Positions 7,507 through 15,603 of a DNA stretch of 64,000 nt are shown piece by piece (within the stretch, counting starts at the first letter, position 1; the number at the start of each line of letters is the position of its first letter). Under the pieces are notes generated by a model. The model ran no database searches. It was not told the DNA's origin and saw nothing but the letters and a program-made list of their open reading frames with translations. This DNA is from Actinomadura violacea (GTDB lineage Bacteria; Actinomycetota; Actinomycetes; Streptosporangiales; Streptosporangiaceae): NCBI RefSeq assembly GCF_017573465.1, contig NZ_JAGEPF010000043.1, positions 23,243-87,242 on the forward strand. The letters run 5' to 3'. Both the position numbers and the translations under genes were made by a program.

Positions 7507-9180
7507 ATGAGCGAGAACGACCAGCACCAGGAGTCCGCCGAGCAAGCGCCCGAGCATGCGGCGGGCGGCTGTTGCGGGGTCAGCAGTTGCTGTACCGACG
7601 CCGAGCAGTCCCTGGACCCGGCGGTCACCGTGATCGAGGCCAAGACCAGCGCCGGGTGCGGGTGTGTCGAGGACGCCGACTCCGGCGACCTGCCGGTGGT
7701 GGTCATCGGGGCGGGGCCGGTCGGGTTGGCCGCTGCCGCTCATCTGGCGGAACGCGGTCTGGACTTCGTGGTCCTGGAGGCCGGAGAGGCCGCCGGGGCG
7801 GCGATCTCCGCATGGGGACACGTCCGGCTGTTCTCGCCGTGGCGGTATGACACCGACGCCGCCGCCCGCCGTCTGCTGGAGCCCACCGGGTGGACGCTGC
7901 CCGATCCGGAGGCGCTGCCGACCGGCGCCGAGCTGGTCCGCGACTACCTGGCCCCGCTGACGCGGGTGCCTGAGCTGGCCGGACGGATCCGTACCGGCAC
8001 TCGCGTGATCGCCGTCGCCCGGCGCGGCGTGGACGTGACCCGCACCGTCGGCCGCGACGAGCAGCCGCTGCTGGTCCGCACCGTCGGCCCGGACGGCGCC
8101 GTCACCGACCTCACCGCCCGTGCCGTCATCGACGCCTCGGGGACCTGGGGCCGCAGCAACCCGCTCGGCCACTCCGGCCTGCTCGCCCCAGGCGAGGAGC
8201 AGGCCGCCCCTTACCTGACCGGTCCGCTGCCGGACGTGCTGGACCGCGACCGCGACCGCTTCGCCGGCAAGCACACACTCGTGGTCGGCATGGGCCACTC
8301 GGCCGCCAACACCCTCCTCGCCCTCGCCGAACTCGCCAAGACCGCGCCCGGCACCCGCATCACCTGGGCCGTCCGCGGCGCCTCGGTAGCCCGCTTGTAC
8401 GGCGGCGGCGACGCCGATGGCCTCCCCGCCCGCGGCGCGCTCGGCACCCGCCTCAAGGCCGCGGTGGAAGGCGGCGAGATCGACCTGGTACGCAGTTTCA
8501 CGATCACCGGATTCGCCAGCCCTGACGCGGGCCCGGCCGCCGGCCCGGTGAGCGTCATAGGCGTGACCCCGGACGGTGAGTGCGTCATCGAGGCCGACGC
8601 CGTGGTGGCGGCTACCGGGTTCCGTCCCGACCTGGACATGCTCCGCGAAGTCCGGGTCGAGCTCGACCCGGCCACCGAGGCACCGGTTCGCCTGGCGCCG
8701 ATGATCGACCCCAATTTCCACTCCTGCGGCACCGTTCCGCCGCACGGCGAGCGCGACCTCGCCCATCCCGAGACGGGCTTCTATCTGGTCGGGATGAAGA
8801 GCTACGGCCGCGCCCCGACGTTCCTGATGGCCACCGGCTACGAGCAGGTCCGCTCCGTGGTCGCCGCGCTCGCCGGAGACCGAGCCGCCGCCGACGCCGT
8901 CGAACTCGACCTCCCCGAAACCGGCGTCTGCTCCACCAACCTGATCACCGAAGACCAGCTGCCCGGCGCGGCTGCGGGCGATGGCTGCGGCACCTCTTGC
9001 AGCACCGAGCCCGCCGAGGCGCCCGTCACGGTCATCGCAGGCGACGCTGGAGGCGGCTCGTGCTGCGGTGGATCGGCGCCCGAGCCGGTGACCATCGGCA
9101 TCGGCGTTCCGGCCGGGTTGGGCTTTGCGACCGGTCGCGTCCACGGCTACTCCGGCGACACCGAACGCGGCGACAACTGA
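7507..9180 (+). CDS. FAD-dependent oxidoreductase with cysteine-rich N- and C-terminal extensions
   Basis: 557 residues from the ATG at 7507, which follows AGGAGAG. The core (about residues 60-460) is a flavin oxidoreductase: VVVIGAGPVGLAAAAHL for FAD, LVVGMGHSAANTL for the second Rossmann fold, and ATGFRPDLDML. The first 55 residues carry CCGVSSCC and CGC; the last 80 carry CGTSC and SCCGG. Core enzymes of the ArsO type lack such tails, so they may deliver or sense As(III) or another soft metal. It lies between ArsR/small protein and an MFS exporter. The catalytic substrate is unknown. Confidence 0.8.
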   Translation: MSENDQHQESAEQAPEHAAGGCCGVSSCCTDAEQSLDPAVTVIEAKTSAGCGCVEDADSGDLPVVVIGAGPVGLAAAAHLAERGLDFVVLEAGEAAGAAISAWGHVRLFSPWRYDTDAAARRLLEPTGWTLPDPEALPTGAELVRDYLAPLTRVPELAGRIRTGTRVIAVARRGVDVTRTVGRDEQPLLVRTVGPDGAVTDLTARAVIDASGTWGRSNPLGHSGLLAPGEEQAAPYLTGPLPDVLDRDRDRFAGKHTLVVGMGHSAANTLLALAELAKTAPGTRITWAVRGASVARLYGGGDADGLPARGALGTRLKAAVEGGEIDLVRSFTITGFASPDAGPAAGPVSVIGVTPDGECVIEADAVVAATGFRPDLDMLREVRVELDPATEAPVRLAPMIDPNFHSCGTVPPHGERDLAHPETGFYLVGMKSYGRAPTFLMATGYEQVRSVVAALAGDRAAADAVELDLPETGVCSTNLITEDQLPGAAAGDGCGTSCSTEPAEAPVTVIAGDAGGGSCCGGSAPEPVTIGIGVPAGLGFATGRVHGYSGDTERGDN

Positions 9181-9184
9181 CCCG

Positions 9185-10570
9185 GTGCCTCACGAACCAT
9201 CGACGCCAGGGCCGGTGCCGGCGACGGACGAACCCGCCGCCAGCACCGGCTCCGCCGCTCCCCCCAGCCCGGGCAGCGCCACCACTCACAATGCGGTCAG
9301 CCGCGTTCCTCTGATCGCGCTGTGCGTCACCGAGATCACCAGCTGGGGCGTGCTCTACTACGCCTTCCCGGTCCTGGCCCCGGGCATCGCGCGCGACACG
9401 GGCTGGTCCACCAGCGCCATCACCACGGCGTTCTCCGCCGCGCTGATCCTGGCCGCGCTCGGCGGGATCCCGCTGGGGCGCGCGCTGGACCGGCGCGGCC
9501 CCCGGCTGCTGATGACCGGCGGCTCAGTGCTGGGCGTCCTTGCCGTCCTCGGCCTGGCGGCCGCGCCGAACCAGTTCTGGTTCCTGGCCGCGTGGCTGCT
9601 GGCCGGGACTGCGATGACCGCCGTGCTCTACCAGCCCGCCTTCGCCGCACTCACCCGCTACTACGCCCCCCGCCACCTGGGCGCCTTGACCACCCTTACG
9701 CTCGTCGCGGGCCTGGCCAGCACGGTCTTCGCACCCCTCACCAGCGCCCTGGCCACCCATATGTCCTGGCGGTCGGTCTATCTGGTCCTGGCCGCGGTCC
9801 TGGCCGCGGTGACCATCCCGCTGCACTACTTCGCGCTGCGCCGCCCGTGGCCGCCGGCCATCGAGCACGGCACCGTCCCCGCGAGCGAGTCCGTGGGCGG
9901 CGCCGCTGGCGGTAGCGATGCCGACCGCGGCCATGGCAGCGACCAGGTGGGCAGGGTGGTGCGCAGTTCGCCGTTCCTACTGCTGACCACCGCGCTCACG
10001 TTGTCGGCGTTTTCGATGTACGCCGTGCTGACCAACCTCATTCCGCTACTCACCTCGCGCGGCGCCTCCAGCGGCATCGCCGCCTGGGCACTCGGCCTGG
10101 GCGGCGTCGGGCAGGTCGCCGGGCGGCTGGGCTACCGCACCCTGGCCCGCCGCAGCAGCGTCCGGACCCGCACTGTGTGCATCCTGGCAGGCTCCGCCGT
10201 CACCACCATCGCACTGGCCGCGGTGCCCGGCCCCGTCCCGCTGCTCATCGCCATCACCGTGCTGGCCGGCACCACCCGCGGCATCGCCACCCTGCTGCAG
10301 GCCACCGCCGTCTCCGACCGGTGGGGCACCGCCGCCTACGGCTCCCTGTCGGGCGTCATGGCCGCGCCCGTCACCATTGCCGGCGCCATCGCCCCCGCTG
10401 CAGGCGCCGCGCTGGCCGCCGGTCTCGGCGGCTACCCCGCCCTGTTCGCAGCCCTGGCCGCCACCGCGGCGCTGGCCGCTGTGGCCGCCACCGGCAGCAT
10501 CCCGCACCGCCCTGCCACCACCCCCGGTCTCGGCACCGGCCCGGCGCCCGCCGAACAGCCGCCCGGGTAG
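9185..10570 (+). CDS. MFS transporter, probable arsenical/metalloid exporter
   Basis: 461 residues with about 12 predicted membrane helices in two halves, split by a hydrophilic loop near residue 250 that contains a Gly/Asp-rich stretch. The first helix pair reads LIALCVTEITSWGVLYYAFPVLAPG, and the A-loop motif is PLGRALDRRGPR. The GTG at 9185 lies four bases behind the flavoprotein stop and is preferred over the ATG at 9125, which would overlap that gene by 56 bases. It is co-transcribed with the flavoprotein; export of its product is a fair inference. The operon ends at a strong hairpin. Confidence 0.82.
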   Translation: MPHEPSTPGPVPATDEPAASTGSAAPPSPGSATTHNAVSRVPLIALCVTEITSWGVLYYAFPVLAPGIARDTGWSTSAITTAFSAALILAALGGIPLGRALDRRGPRLLMTGGSVLGVLAVLGLAAAPNQFWFLAAWLLAGTAMTAVLYQPAFAALTRYYAPRHLGALTTLTLVAGLASTVFAPLTSALATHMSWRSVYLVLAAVLAAVTIPLHYFALRRPWPPAIEHGTVPASESVGGAAGGSDADRGHGSDQVGRVVRSSPFLLLTTALTLSAFSMYAVLTNLIPLLTSRGASSGIAAWALGLGGVGQVAGRLGYRTLARRSSVRTRTVCILAGSAVTTIALAAVPGPVPLLIAITVLAGTTRGIATLLQATAVSDRWGTAAYGSLSGVMAAPVTIAGAIAPAAGAALAAGLGGYPALFAALAATAALAAVAATGSIPHRPATTPGLGTGPAPAEQPPG

Positions 10571-10590
10571 AACGCAACGGCCGGCACGAC

Positions 10591-10616
10591 GGCCAAGGGA
10601 ATTTCCTTGGCCCTTT
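10591..10616 (+). terminator. Rho-independent terminator after the MFS gene
   Basis: An 8-bp stem GGCCAAGG/CCTTGGCC with a 6-base loop, followed by CTTTT, 20 bases past the stop codon. Confidence 0.88.
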
Positions 10617-10645
10617 TATCAGAGCCGGGCGTACCGTCGATGGGC

Positions 10646-11467
10646 ATGAGTGAGGAGCAGGAGTTCCTGCACAAGCTGGCGCGCCTGGTCGACCGCGAGC
10701 ACCAGCGCCACCAGGCGCTGCACACCCCGCCGCAGGCATGGGACATCCAGCCCTGCAGCCCCCTGGCCGGTGACGAGGCCAAGTCCCACCCGCACGACGT
10801 CGGCCACGGCGCCTGGCACGCCCTGACCGTCGCGCAAGACCACCTGCTGGGCCTGCACTCGACGCTGCACTCCTCGCCACAAGGCCGCGACCAGCTGATG
10901 ATCCACACCCACTCCCAGTTCACCCTGCTTCGCGCCGCGATGGAGAACGCCGCGCGAGCGGTGTGGCTGCTGCAACCGGCAGACCGGGCCGGCCGCATCA
11001 CCCGGCGACTGGCGATGCAGCGCGCCGAGATCCGCGCCGCCCACCGGATCCGCGGTCTACTGAGCAACCCCGGCGCCAAGACCCTGCAGCAGGAACTCAC
11101 CGACCTGTACGCCCTGCTGGCCACCGCGCTCGGCGTCACCGCCGCCGAAGCCGAAAAGACCATGAACAAGACCCCGGCCTCCTACAAGGACATGGTCCGC
11201 GACGCCGCACCGGCCGCCGGATACTCCGCCGACACCGCCGAGCTGATCTGGAGCGCCTGCAGCGCTCTGGCGCACGGCGATACCCACGGCACCCTCAGCG
11301 TGCTCGACAAGCAGGTCACCGCCGCCCAGTCGGCCAAGGGCAACCGCATCGCGCTGGCCCGCGTCACCGGATCGGTGAGCGGCCTGTACTGGTGCACCCT
11401 GGCCGCGACCTCGATGCTCAGCGCGGGCTACGAGCTGTACGCCCAGCGCGCCAGGGCTCCGTTCTAG
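10646..11467 (+). CDS. Hypothetical protein of about 273 residues
   Basis: Mostly helical and soluble, with no recognised domain. His and Asp residues cluster early (HPHDVGHGAWHALTVAQDH) and late (SACSALAHGDTHG), and there is a central helix QFTLLRAAMENAARAVWLL. The HGD pattern near the end recalls HEPN/abortive-infection-like folds, but I would not assign it. A longer frame begins at 10607 inside the terminator hairpin, so the start is taken at 10646 (10640 possible). It is a monocistronic gene between the MFS unit and the convergent merR unit. Confidence 0.7.
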   Translation: MSEEQEFLHKLARLVDREHQRHQALHTPPQAWDIQPCSPLAGDEAKSHPHDVGHGAWHALTVAQDHLLGLHSTLHSSPQGRDQLMIHTHSQFTLLRAAMENAARAVWLLQPADRAGRITRRLAMQRAEIRAAHRIRGLLSNPGAKTLQQELTDLYALLATALGVTAAEAEKTMNKTPASYKDMVRDAAPAAGYSADTAELIWSACSALAHGDTHGTLSVLDKQVTAAQSAKGNRIALARVTGSVSGLYWCTLAATSMLSAGYELYAQRARAPF

Positions 11468-11600
11468 AAGGCACGTCCGCACCGCCACGTACTCGCAACG
11501 AGCGTTCCCGACCGCCGGTGCTGTGCTTCGACATGCTGAGAAACCAGGTCTGCATCAACCATCTTCCGGCTCTGCCATGGGCAGTCTGCCTCCACCCACA

Positions 11601-11628
11601 GTCCCGCCCTGGCGCCTCGGGGCGGGAC
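11601..11628 (-). terminator. Terminator of the merR-cysteine peptide unit
   Basis: A perfect 9-bp stem (GTCCCGCCC/GGGCGGGAC) with a 10-base loop begins 12 bases beyond the stop codon of the 19-residue peptide. It marks the end of the transcript that includes that peptide. Confidence 0.75.
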
Positions 11629-11640
11629 GTGCACTGCACC

Positions 11641-11700
11641 TCAGCAGCAGTCGCCGCAGCAGGTGCCGTCACACATCGGGTCGTCACAGCATGGGCACAT
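11641..11700 (-). CDS. 19-residue metallothionein-like peptide (8 cysteines)
   Basis: The minus strand encodes MCPCCDDPMCDGTCCGDCC: 8 of 19 residues are Cys, in CPCC, TCC and DCC groups with four Asp. The ATG at 11700 is preceded by AAGGGAGGTGAG, one of the best ribosome sites in the window. That site overlaps the merR stop codon (11709-11711), so translation is probably coupled to merR. A terminator follows the stop. The composition fits a miniature metallothionein binding Cu(I), Zn(II), Cd(II), Hg(II) or As(III); which one is unknown. No family is recognised. Its size would hide it from normal gene callers. Confidence 0.72.
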   Translation of the reverse strand: MCPCCDDPMCDGTCCGDCC

Positions 11701-11708
11701 CTTGGATC

Positions 11709-12146
11709 TCACCTCCCTTCGGGCTTAGAAAGCTCAGGCGGGCACCAGGTCCCCGGCTCAGGGTCCGGGCAGTCCGGGCCAGGCATCTGCGTCAGCATGC
11801 CGACGAGCTCGGATCGCAGCGCCGCCAGCCGGGTCATCTCGGCGTCGATCTCGTCGACGTGGCGGCGCAGCAGGCCTTCGGCCGGCTCGCAGGCGCACAC
11901 CCCGGTCTCCCGCACGGTGAGCAGTTCGCGGATCTCCGCCAGCCGCAGACCCAGTCGCTGCGCACCCCGGATGAACAGCAGCCGGTCCACATCACGCCGG
12001 TCATAACGACGATGCTCGCCGGTGGTGCGCTGAGGGGCGGGCAACAGCCCCGCCCGCTCGTAATAGCGCACCGTGTCGGCCCGCACCCCGGCGCGGGCCG
12101 CCAACTGTCCAACCGACAGCGCATCGGCCACCTGGTGAACCCTCAT
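11709..12146 (-). CDS. MerR-family heavy-metal-responsive regulator
   Basis: 145 residues. The HTH and wing are SVGQLAARAGVRADTVRYYERAGLLPAPQRT and HRRYDRRDVDRLLFI, followed by the long dimer helix (about residues 95-125). Metal-type cysteines occur in the loop before the helix (GVCACEP) and in a C-terminal tail (PDCPDPEPGTWCPPE), as in regulators of Hg, Zn, Cd or Pb genes. It is expressed from a MerR-type promoter with a dyad in a long spacer (12161-12180). It is followed at once by the cysteine-rich peptide, its only apparent target in cis. Confidence 0.87.
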   Translation of the reverse strand: MRVHQVADALSVGQLAARAGVRADTVRYYERAGLLPAPQRTTGEHRRYDRRDVDRLLFIRGAQRLGLRLAEIRELLTVRETGVCACEPAEGLLRRHVDEIDAEMTRLAALRSELVGMLTQMPGPDCPDPEPGTWCPPELSKPEGR

Positions 12147-12160
12147 ACCGCGAGGCTAAG

Positions 12161-12180
12161 ACTTGGACCGCGCTCCAAGT
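12161..12180 (-). promoter_or_regulatory. MerR-type operator within an elongated promoter spacer
   Basis: A perfect dyad ACTTGGA-N6-TCCAAGT. On the minus strand it lies between a TTGAAC -35-like hexamer and a TTAGCC/TAGCCT -10-like element about 19 bases away, the geometry that MerR proteins untwist on metal binding. It is 15 bases upstream of the merR start, implying autoregulation. Confidence 0.78.
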
Positions 12181-12251
12181 TCAAGCCCATTCCGGCGGAA
12201 TCTTGAAGCTCGCACTCACGCACCGGCAGTGGCACACTCCCGCACGTTCGG

Positions 12252-12277
12252 TGACGTATCATTCTGTGATGATGTCA
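12252..12277 (+). promoter_or_regulatory. Operator and probable leaderless promoter of the acr3 operon
   Basis: An interrupted inverted repeat (TGACGTATCAT and ATGATGTCA) spans the ATG of the third arsR. TATCAT at 12257 is a good -10 box, and the ATG at 12269 lies six bases downstream, so the transcript may begin at the start codon. A repressor bound here would cover both promoter and start. Confidence 0.55.
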
Positions 12278-12580
12278 GTTGAGGCTGATGTGTTGAGGCT
12301 GCTGGCCGATCCGCTGCGGGCCCAGATCGTTTCGCTTCTTGCGAGCGAGGCACTGTGCACGTGCCACCTGGTCGAGGAGACCGGGGCCAAGCAGACCAAC
12401 ATCTCCAACCACCTGCGGGCGCTGCGTGAGGCGGGCCTGGTCGATACCGAGCCGTGTGGCCGTTTTACCTACTACCGGCTGCGTCCGGAGGCGCTGGACG
12501 ACCTGGCCGGCCAGTTGACCGGGCTGGCTGAGGCCGCCCGGCAGGCGGCCGCCAACGAGCGAAAGAGGCCCTGTACGTGA
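12269..12580 (+). CDS. arsR: ArsR-family As(III) repressor of the acr3 operon
   Basis: 103 residues. The metal motif is LCTCHLVEETG (a CxC at the start of the recognition helix), then KQTNISNHLRALREAGLVDTEPCGRFTYYRL; a further Cys sits in the wing (PCGRF). The ATG at 12269 fits the leaderless promoter; a second ATG follows directly. It overlaps acr3 by four bases, so this is the first gene of arsR-acr3-arsC-flavoprotein. Derepression by arsenite is the known behaviour of the family. Confidence 0.9.
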   Translation: MMSVEADVLRLLADPLRAQIVSLLASEALCTCHLVEETGAKQTNISNHLRALREAGLVDTEPCGRFTYYRLRPEALDDLAGQLTGLAEAARQAAANERKRPCT

Positions 12581-13695
12581 CCAGCACCGAATCGGCACCC
12601 GCCGCCGTCGGCCGCGAGGACCCCAATGTCGTCGCCGGGCTGTCGACCCTGGACCGGTTCCTTCCCGTCTGGATCATCGCCGCGATGGCGCTCGGCCTCG
12701 GACTCGGACGCGCCATCCCCGGCCTGGACGACGCGCTCAGCAAGGTCGAACTCGGCGGCATCTCCGTCCCGATCGCGCTCGGCCTGCTGATCATGATGTA
12801 TCCGGTGCTGGCCAAGGTCCGCTACGACCGGCTCGACACCGTCACCGGCGATCGCCGCCTGATGGTCTCCTCGCTGGTGTTGAACTGGATCGTCGGACCC
12901 GCCGTGATGTTCGCGCTGGCCTGGATCTTCCTGCCCGACCTACCCGAGTACCGCACCGGGCTCATCATCGTCGGCCTTGCCCGCTGCATCGCGATGGTCA
13001 TCATCTGGAACGACCTGGCCTGCGGCGACCGGGAGGCCGCCGCGGTGCTGGTGGCGCTGAACTCGGTTTTCCAGGTCGTCGCGTTCGGCGTCCTCGGCTG
13101 GTTCTACCTGCAAGTCCTGCCGGGCTGGCTCGGGCTGGACACCAACGACCTGCACTTCTCCACCGGCAAGATCGTGGTGAACGTGCTGGTCTTTCTCGGC
13201 GTCCCGCTGCTGGCCGGCTACCTCACCCGGCTCTTCGGTGAGAAGGCCCGCGGCCGCGAGTGGTACGAGTCGCGGTTCCTCCCTCGCATCGGGCCGGTCG
13301 CGCTGTACGGGCTGCTGTTCACCATCGTGATCCTGTTCGCCCTGCAGGGGAAGACGATCACCTCCCAGCCCGCCGACGTCGCCCGCATCGCGCTCCCGCT
13401 GCTGGCCTACTTCGCGCTGATGTGGGGCGGGGCGTTCGCCCTCGGCCGGGGCGTCCGGCTGCCCTACCCGCGCACCGCGACCCTGGCGTTCACCGCCGCC
13501 GGCAACAACTTCGAACTGGCCATCGCCGTCGCGATCGGCACCTTCGGCGTCACCTCCGGCCAGGCCCTTTCGGGCGTCGTCGGGCCGCTGATCGAGGTGC
13601 CCGTGCTGGTCGGCCTCGTCTACGTCTCGCTCTGGCTGCGCCGCCGCTTCACCACCGCGCCGGAACAGCCCTCGCCCTACACCGGAGCCCCTTGA
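12577..13695 (+). CDS. acr3: Acr3-family arsenite efflux transporter
   Basis: 372 residues with about ten membrane helices. It has the family signature with the essential cysteine in VGLARCIAMVIIWNDLACGD (about residue 138) and the later FTAAGNNFELAIAVAIG helix with its conserved Asn-Asn-Phe-Glu. The protein exports arsenite using the proton gradient. The GTG start overlaps the arsR stop (GTGA), and the TGA overlaps the arsC ATG, so the operon is tightly coupled. Length is usual for Acr3. Confidence 0.95.
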   Translation: MTSTESAPAAVGREDPNVVAGLSTLDRFLPVWIIAAMALGLGLGRAIPGLDDALSKVELGGISVPIALGLLIMMYPVLAKVRYDRLDTVTGDRRLMVSSLVLNWIVGPAVMFALAWIFLPDLPEYRTGLIIVGLARCIAMVIIWNDLACGDREAAAVLVALNSVFQVVAFGVLGWFYLQVLPGWLGLDTNDLHFSTGKIVVNVLVFLGVPLLAGYLTRLFGEKARGREWYESRFLPRIGPVALYGLLFTIVILFALQGKTITSQPADVARIALPLLAYFALMWGGAFALGRGVRLPYPRTATLAFTAAGNNFELAIAVAIGTFGVTSGQALSGVVGPLIEVPVLVGLVYVSLWLRRRFTTAPEQPSPYTGAP

Positions 13696-14108
13696 TGCCT
13701 GACAAGCCCAGCGTGCTGTTCGTCTGCGTCCACAACGCCGGACGCTCCCAGATGGCCTCCGCCTACCTCACCCACTTCGCCGGCGACCGGGTCGAAGTCC
13801 GCTCCGCCGGATCTCAGCCCGCCGACCAGATCAACCCTGCCGTCGTCGCGGCCATGGCCGAAGAGGGCATCGACATCTCCACCGAGATCCCCAAAGTCCT
13901 CACCGTCGACGCCGTCCAAGCCTCGGACGTCGTCATCACCATGGGCTGCGGCGACACCTGCCCCGTCTTCCCCGGCAAGCGCTACCTCGACTGGCAGCTC
14001 GACGACCCCGCCGGCCAAGGCGTCGACGCCATCCGCCCCATCCGCGACCAGGTCCGCAGCCGCATCGAGAAGCTCACCGCCGAACTCACCAGCGCAGAGC
14101 AGGCGTGA
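13695..14108 (+). CDS. arsC: Arsenate reductase, low-molecular-weight phosphatase type
   Basis: 137 residues. The P-loop VCVHNAGRSQMA (Cys11-x5-Arg-Ser) is at the N-terminus, with a TMGCGDTCP segment near residue 80 and a DWQLDDPAGQ acid loop. This is the LMW-PTP fold of actinobacterial ArsC enzymes, which use mycothiol/mycoredoxin or thioredoxin to reduce arsenate to arsenite for Acr3. The Cys pair in GCGDTC would serve the disulfide relay. It starts inside the acr3 stop codon. Confidence 0.94.
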   Translation: MPDKPSVLFVCVHNAGRSQMASAYLTHFAGDRVEVRSAGSQPADQINPAVVAAMAEEGIDISTEIPKVLTVDAVQASDVVITMGCGDTCPVFPGKRYLDWQLDDPAGQGVDAIRPIRDQVRSRIEKLTAELTSAEQA

Positions 14109-15172
14109 CCGACACGACCTCGTCCCGACCCGTCCTGGACGTCGCCGTCATCGGCGGCGGCCAGGCCGGACTCGCCGCCGGCTACTACCTGCGGCGAACC
14201 GACCTCACCTTCGAAATCTTCGACGCCCAGAAACAACCCGGCGGGGCCTGGCCACACGCATGGGACTCGCTCCGGCTGTTCTCACCGGCCCGCTACAGCT
14301 CGCTGCCTGGCTGGCCAATGCCGCCTTCACCACAGCCCGGCAACCCGCCCGCCGCCCACGTCGTCAACTACCTGACGGCTTACGAGAAGCGCTACGAACT
14401 GCCCATCACCCGTCCCGTCCGGATCAAAGCCGTCCACAGGCACGGCGGCCTCCTCCGGCTGGACAGCGCCACCCGATCCTGGTGGGCCCGGCACGTCATC
14501 AGCGCCACCGGCACCTGGTGGCGCCCCTACCTGCCCTACTACCCCGGCCAACGCGACTACAAGGGCCGCCAACTCCACACCGTCCAATACCGCGCCCCCG
14601 ATGAATTCCGGGGACAGCACGTGGTCATCGTGGGCGGAGGCAACTCCGCCGCCCAGATCCTCGCCGACCTCGCACCCCACGCCACCACCACCTGGACGAC
14701 CCAACGCCCACCGCGTTTCCTACCCGACGACGTCGACGGCCGAGCCCTCTTCGAACTGGCCACCCGCCGCTACCTCGCCCAGCAGAACGGCCACAGCGAC
14801 CCCGACGGCATCGCCGGACTCGGCGACATCGTCATGGTCCCCTCAGTCCGCCAGGCCCGCGACAACGGTGCCCTACAAGTCCGGCCCATGTTCACCCGCC
14901 TCACCGCCACCGGCATCGCCTGGGACGACGGCCACGCCCAAGACTGCGACGCGATCATCTGGTGCACCGGCTTCCGACCTGCTCTCAGCCACCTCACCCC
15001 GCTCGGCCTCCGCGACAACACAGGCCGGATCCCCACCAACGGCGGCACCCAAGCCGCCGCTGAACCGCGCCTCCACCTCCTCGGCTACGGAGACTGGACC
15101 GGCCCCGGCTCCGCCACCCTCATCGGCGCCGCCCGAACAGCCCGAGACGCCGTGCGTACCATCACGCAGTGA
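14105..15172 (+). CDS. FAD-dependent ArsO-like monooxygenase, last gene of the acr3 operon
   Basis: 355 residues. FAD motif VAVIGGGQAGLAAGYYL, second nucleotide motif VIVGGGNSAAQI and CTGFRPALSHL; it shares the LFSPARYSSLPG stretch with the 5728 protein. The GTG start overlaps the arsC stop (GTGA). Its position in an arsR-acr3-arsC unit supports a role with arsenic; the exact substrate is unproven. It and the two other flavoproteins of the island are clearly related in plan but differ in length and tails. Confidence 0.85.
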   Translation: MTDTTSSRPVLDVAVIGGGQAGLAAGYYLRRTDLTFEIFDAQKQPGGAWPHAWDSLRLFSPARYSSLPGWPMPPSPQPGNPPAAHVVNYLTAYEKRYELPITRPVRIKAVHRHGGLLRLDSATRSWWARHVISATGTWWRPYLPYYPGQRDYKGRQLHTVQYRAPDEFRGQHVVIVGGGNSAAQILADLAPHATTTWTTQRPPRFLPDDVDGRALFELATRRYLAQQNGHSDPDGIAGLGDIVMVPSVRQARDNGALQVRPMFTRLTATGIAWDDGHAQDCDAIIWCTGFRPALSHLTPLGLRDNTGRIPTNGGTQAAAEPRLHLLGYGDWTGPGSATLIGAARTARDAVRTITQ

Positions 15173-15264
15173 CATGGGGCTGCCCCAAGCCCCCAACGGC
15201 GCGCTTCCTGAGAGCGGATGCGAACTGCGGAAGTGCTGGTCAAGAGGCCCCGGAAACCGAATGC

Positions 15265-15468
15265 TCAGCAGCGATCGAGTTGACCGGCCTTGACGCGACT
15301 GACGAGGTCGCGCAAGTCCGCTCGTGTTACAGACAGGCGAGGCCCGGCTGGGTTCTTGCTGTCTCTGATGCCGATGGAGTCGGCGTCCAGAGCGGCCAGT
15401 TCGACGCAGTCCTGTCGTTCGGTGTAGCTGGACGTTCGCCACTGCGGTTCGCCGGCCTGCTTCGTCAT
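15265..15468 (-). CDS. DUF397 domain protein
   Basis: 67 residues: WRTSSYTERQDCVELAAL, IGIRDSKNPAGPRLSV and a terminal DLVSRVKAGQ helix form the DUF397 pattern. No HTH(DUF5753) partner stands directly beside it on the same strand; the closest such regulator is at 16388 on the other strand. Start ATG at 15468. Confidence 0.85.
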   Translation of the reverse strand: MTKQAGEPQWRTSSYTERQDCVELAALDADSIGIRDSKNPAGPRLSVTRADLRDLVSRVKAGQLDRC

Positions 15469-15603
15469 AGAGCGCCCTTCATGGTCCCGGTTTGGTCGCG
15501 TGCAGCGTTGAAAATAGTCGCTGCGTTCGCTTGACGCTCCTCCCGGGGCGGGGTGAGCCTCTGTTGAGGCGCAACTGTGCGCAACACCAGACGGGAGGCC
15601 GTG

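Noticed and set aside
7495..9144. 549-codon frame on the minus strand
   Set aside because: It is the mirror of the FAD oxidoreductase; Gly/Arg/Asp-rich composition without domains, as expected for antisense frames in GC-rich DNA.
9125..9184. Longer MFS protein starting at ATG 9125
   Set aside because: It would overlap the flavoprotein by 56 bases and add a non-conserved head; the GTG at 9185 lies just behind the previous stop.
10607..10645. Start of the 10646 gene at 10607
   Set aside because: That codon lies inside the terminator hairpin of the MFS unit.
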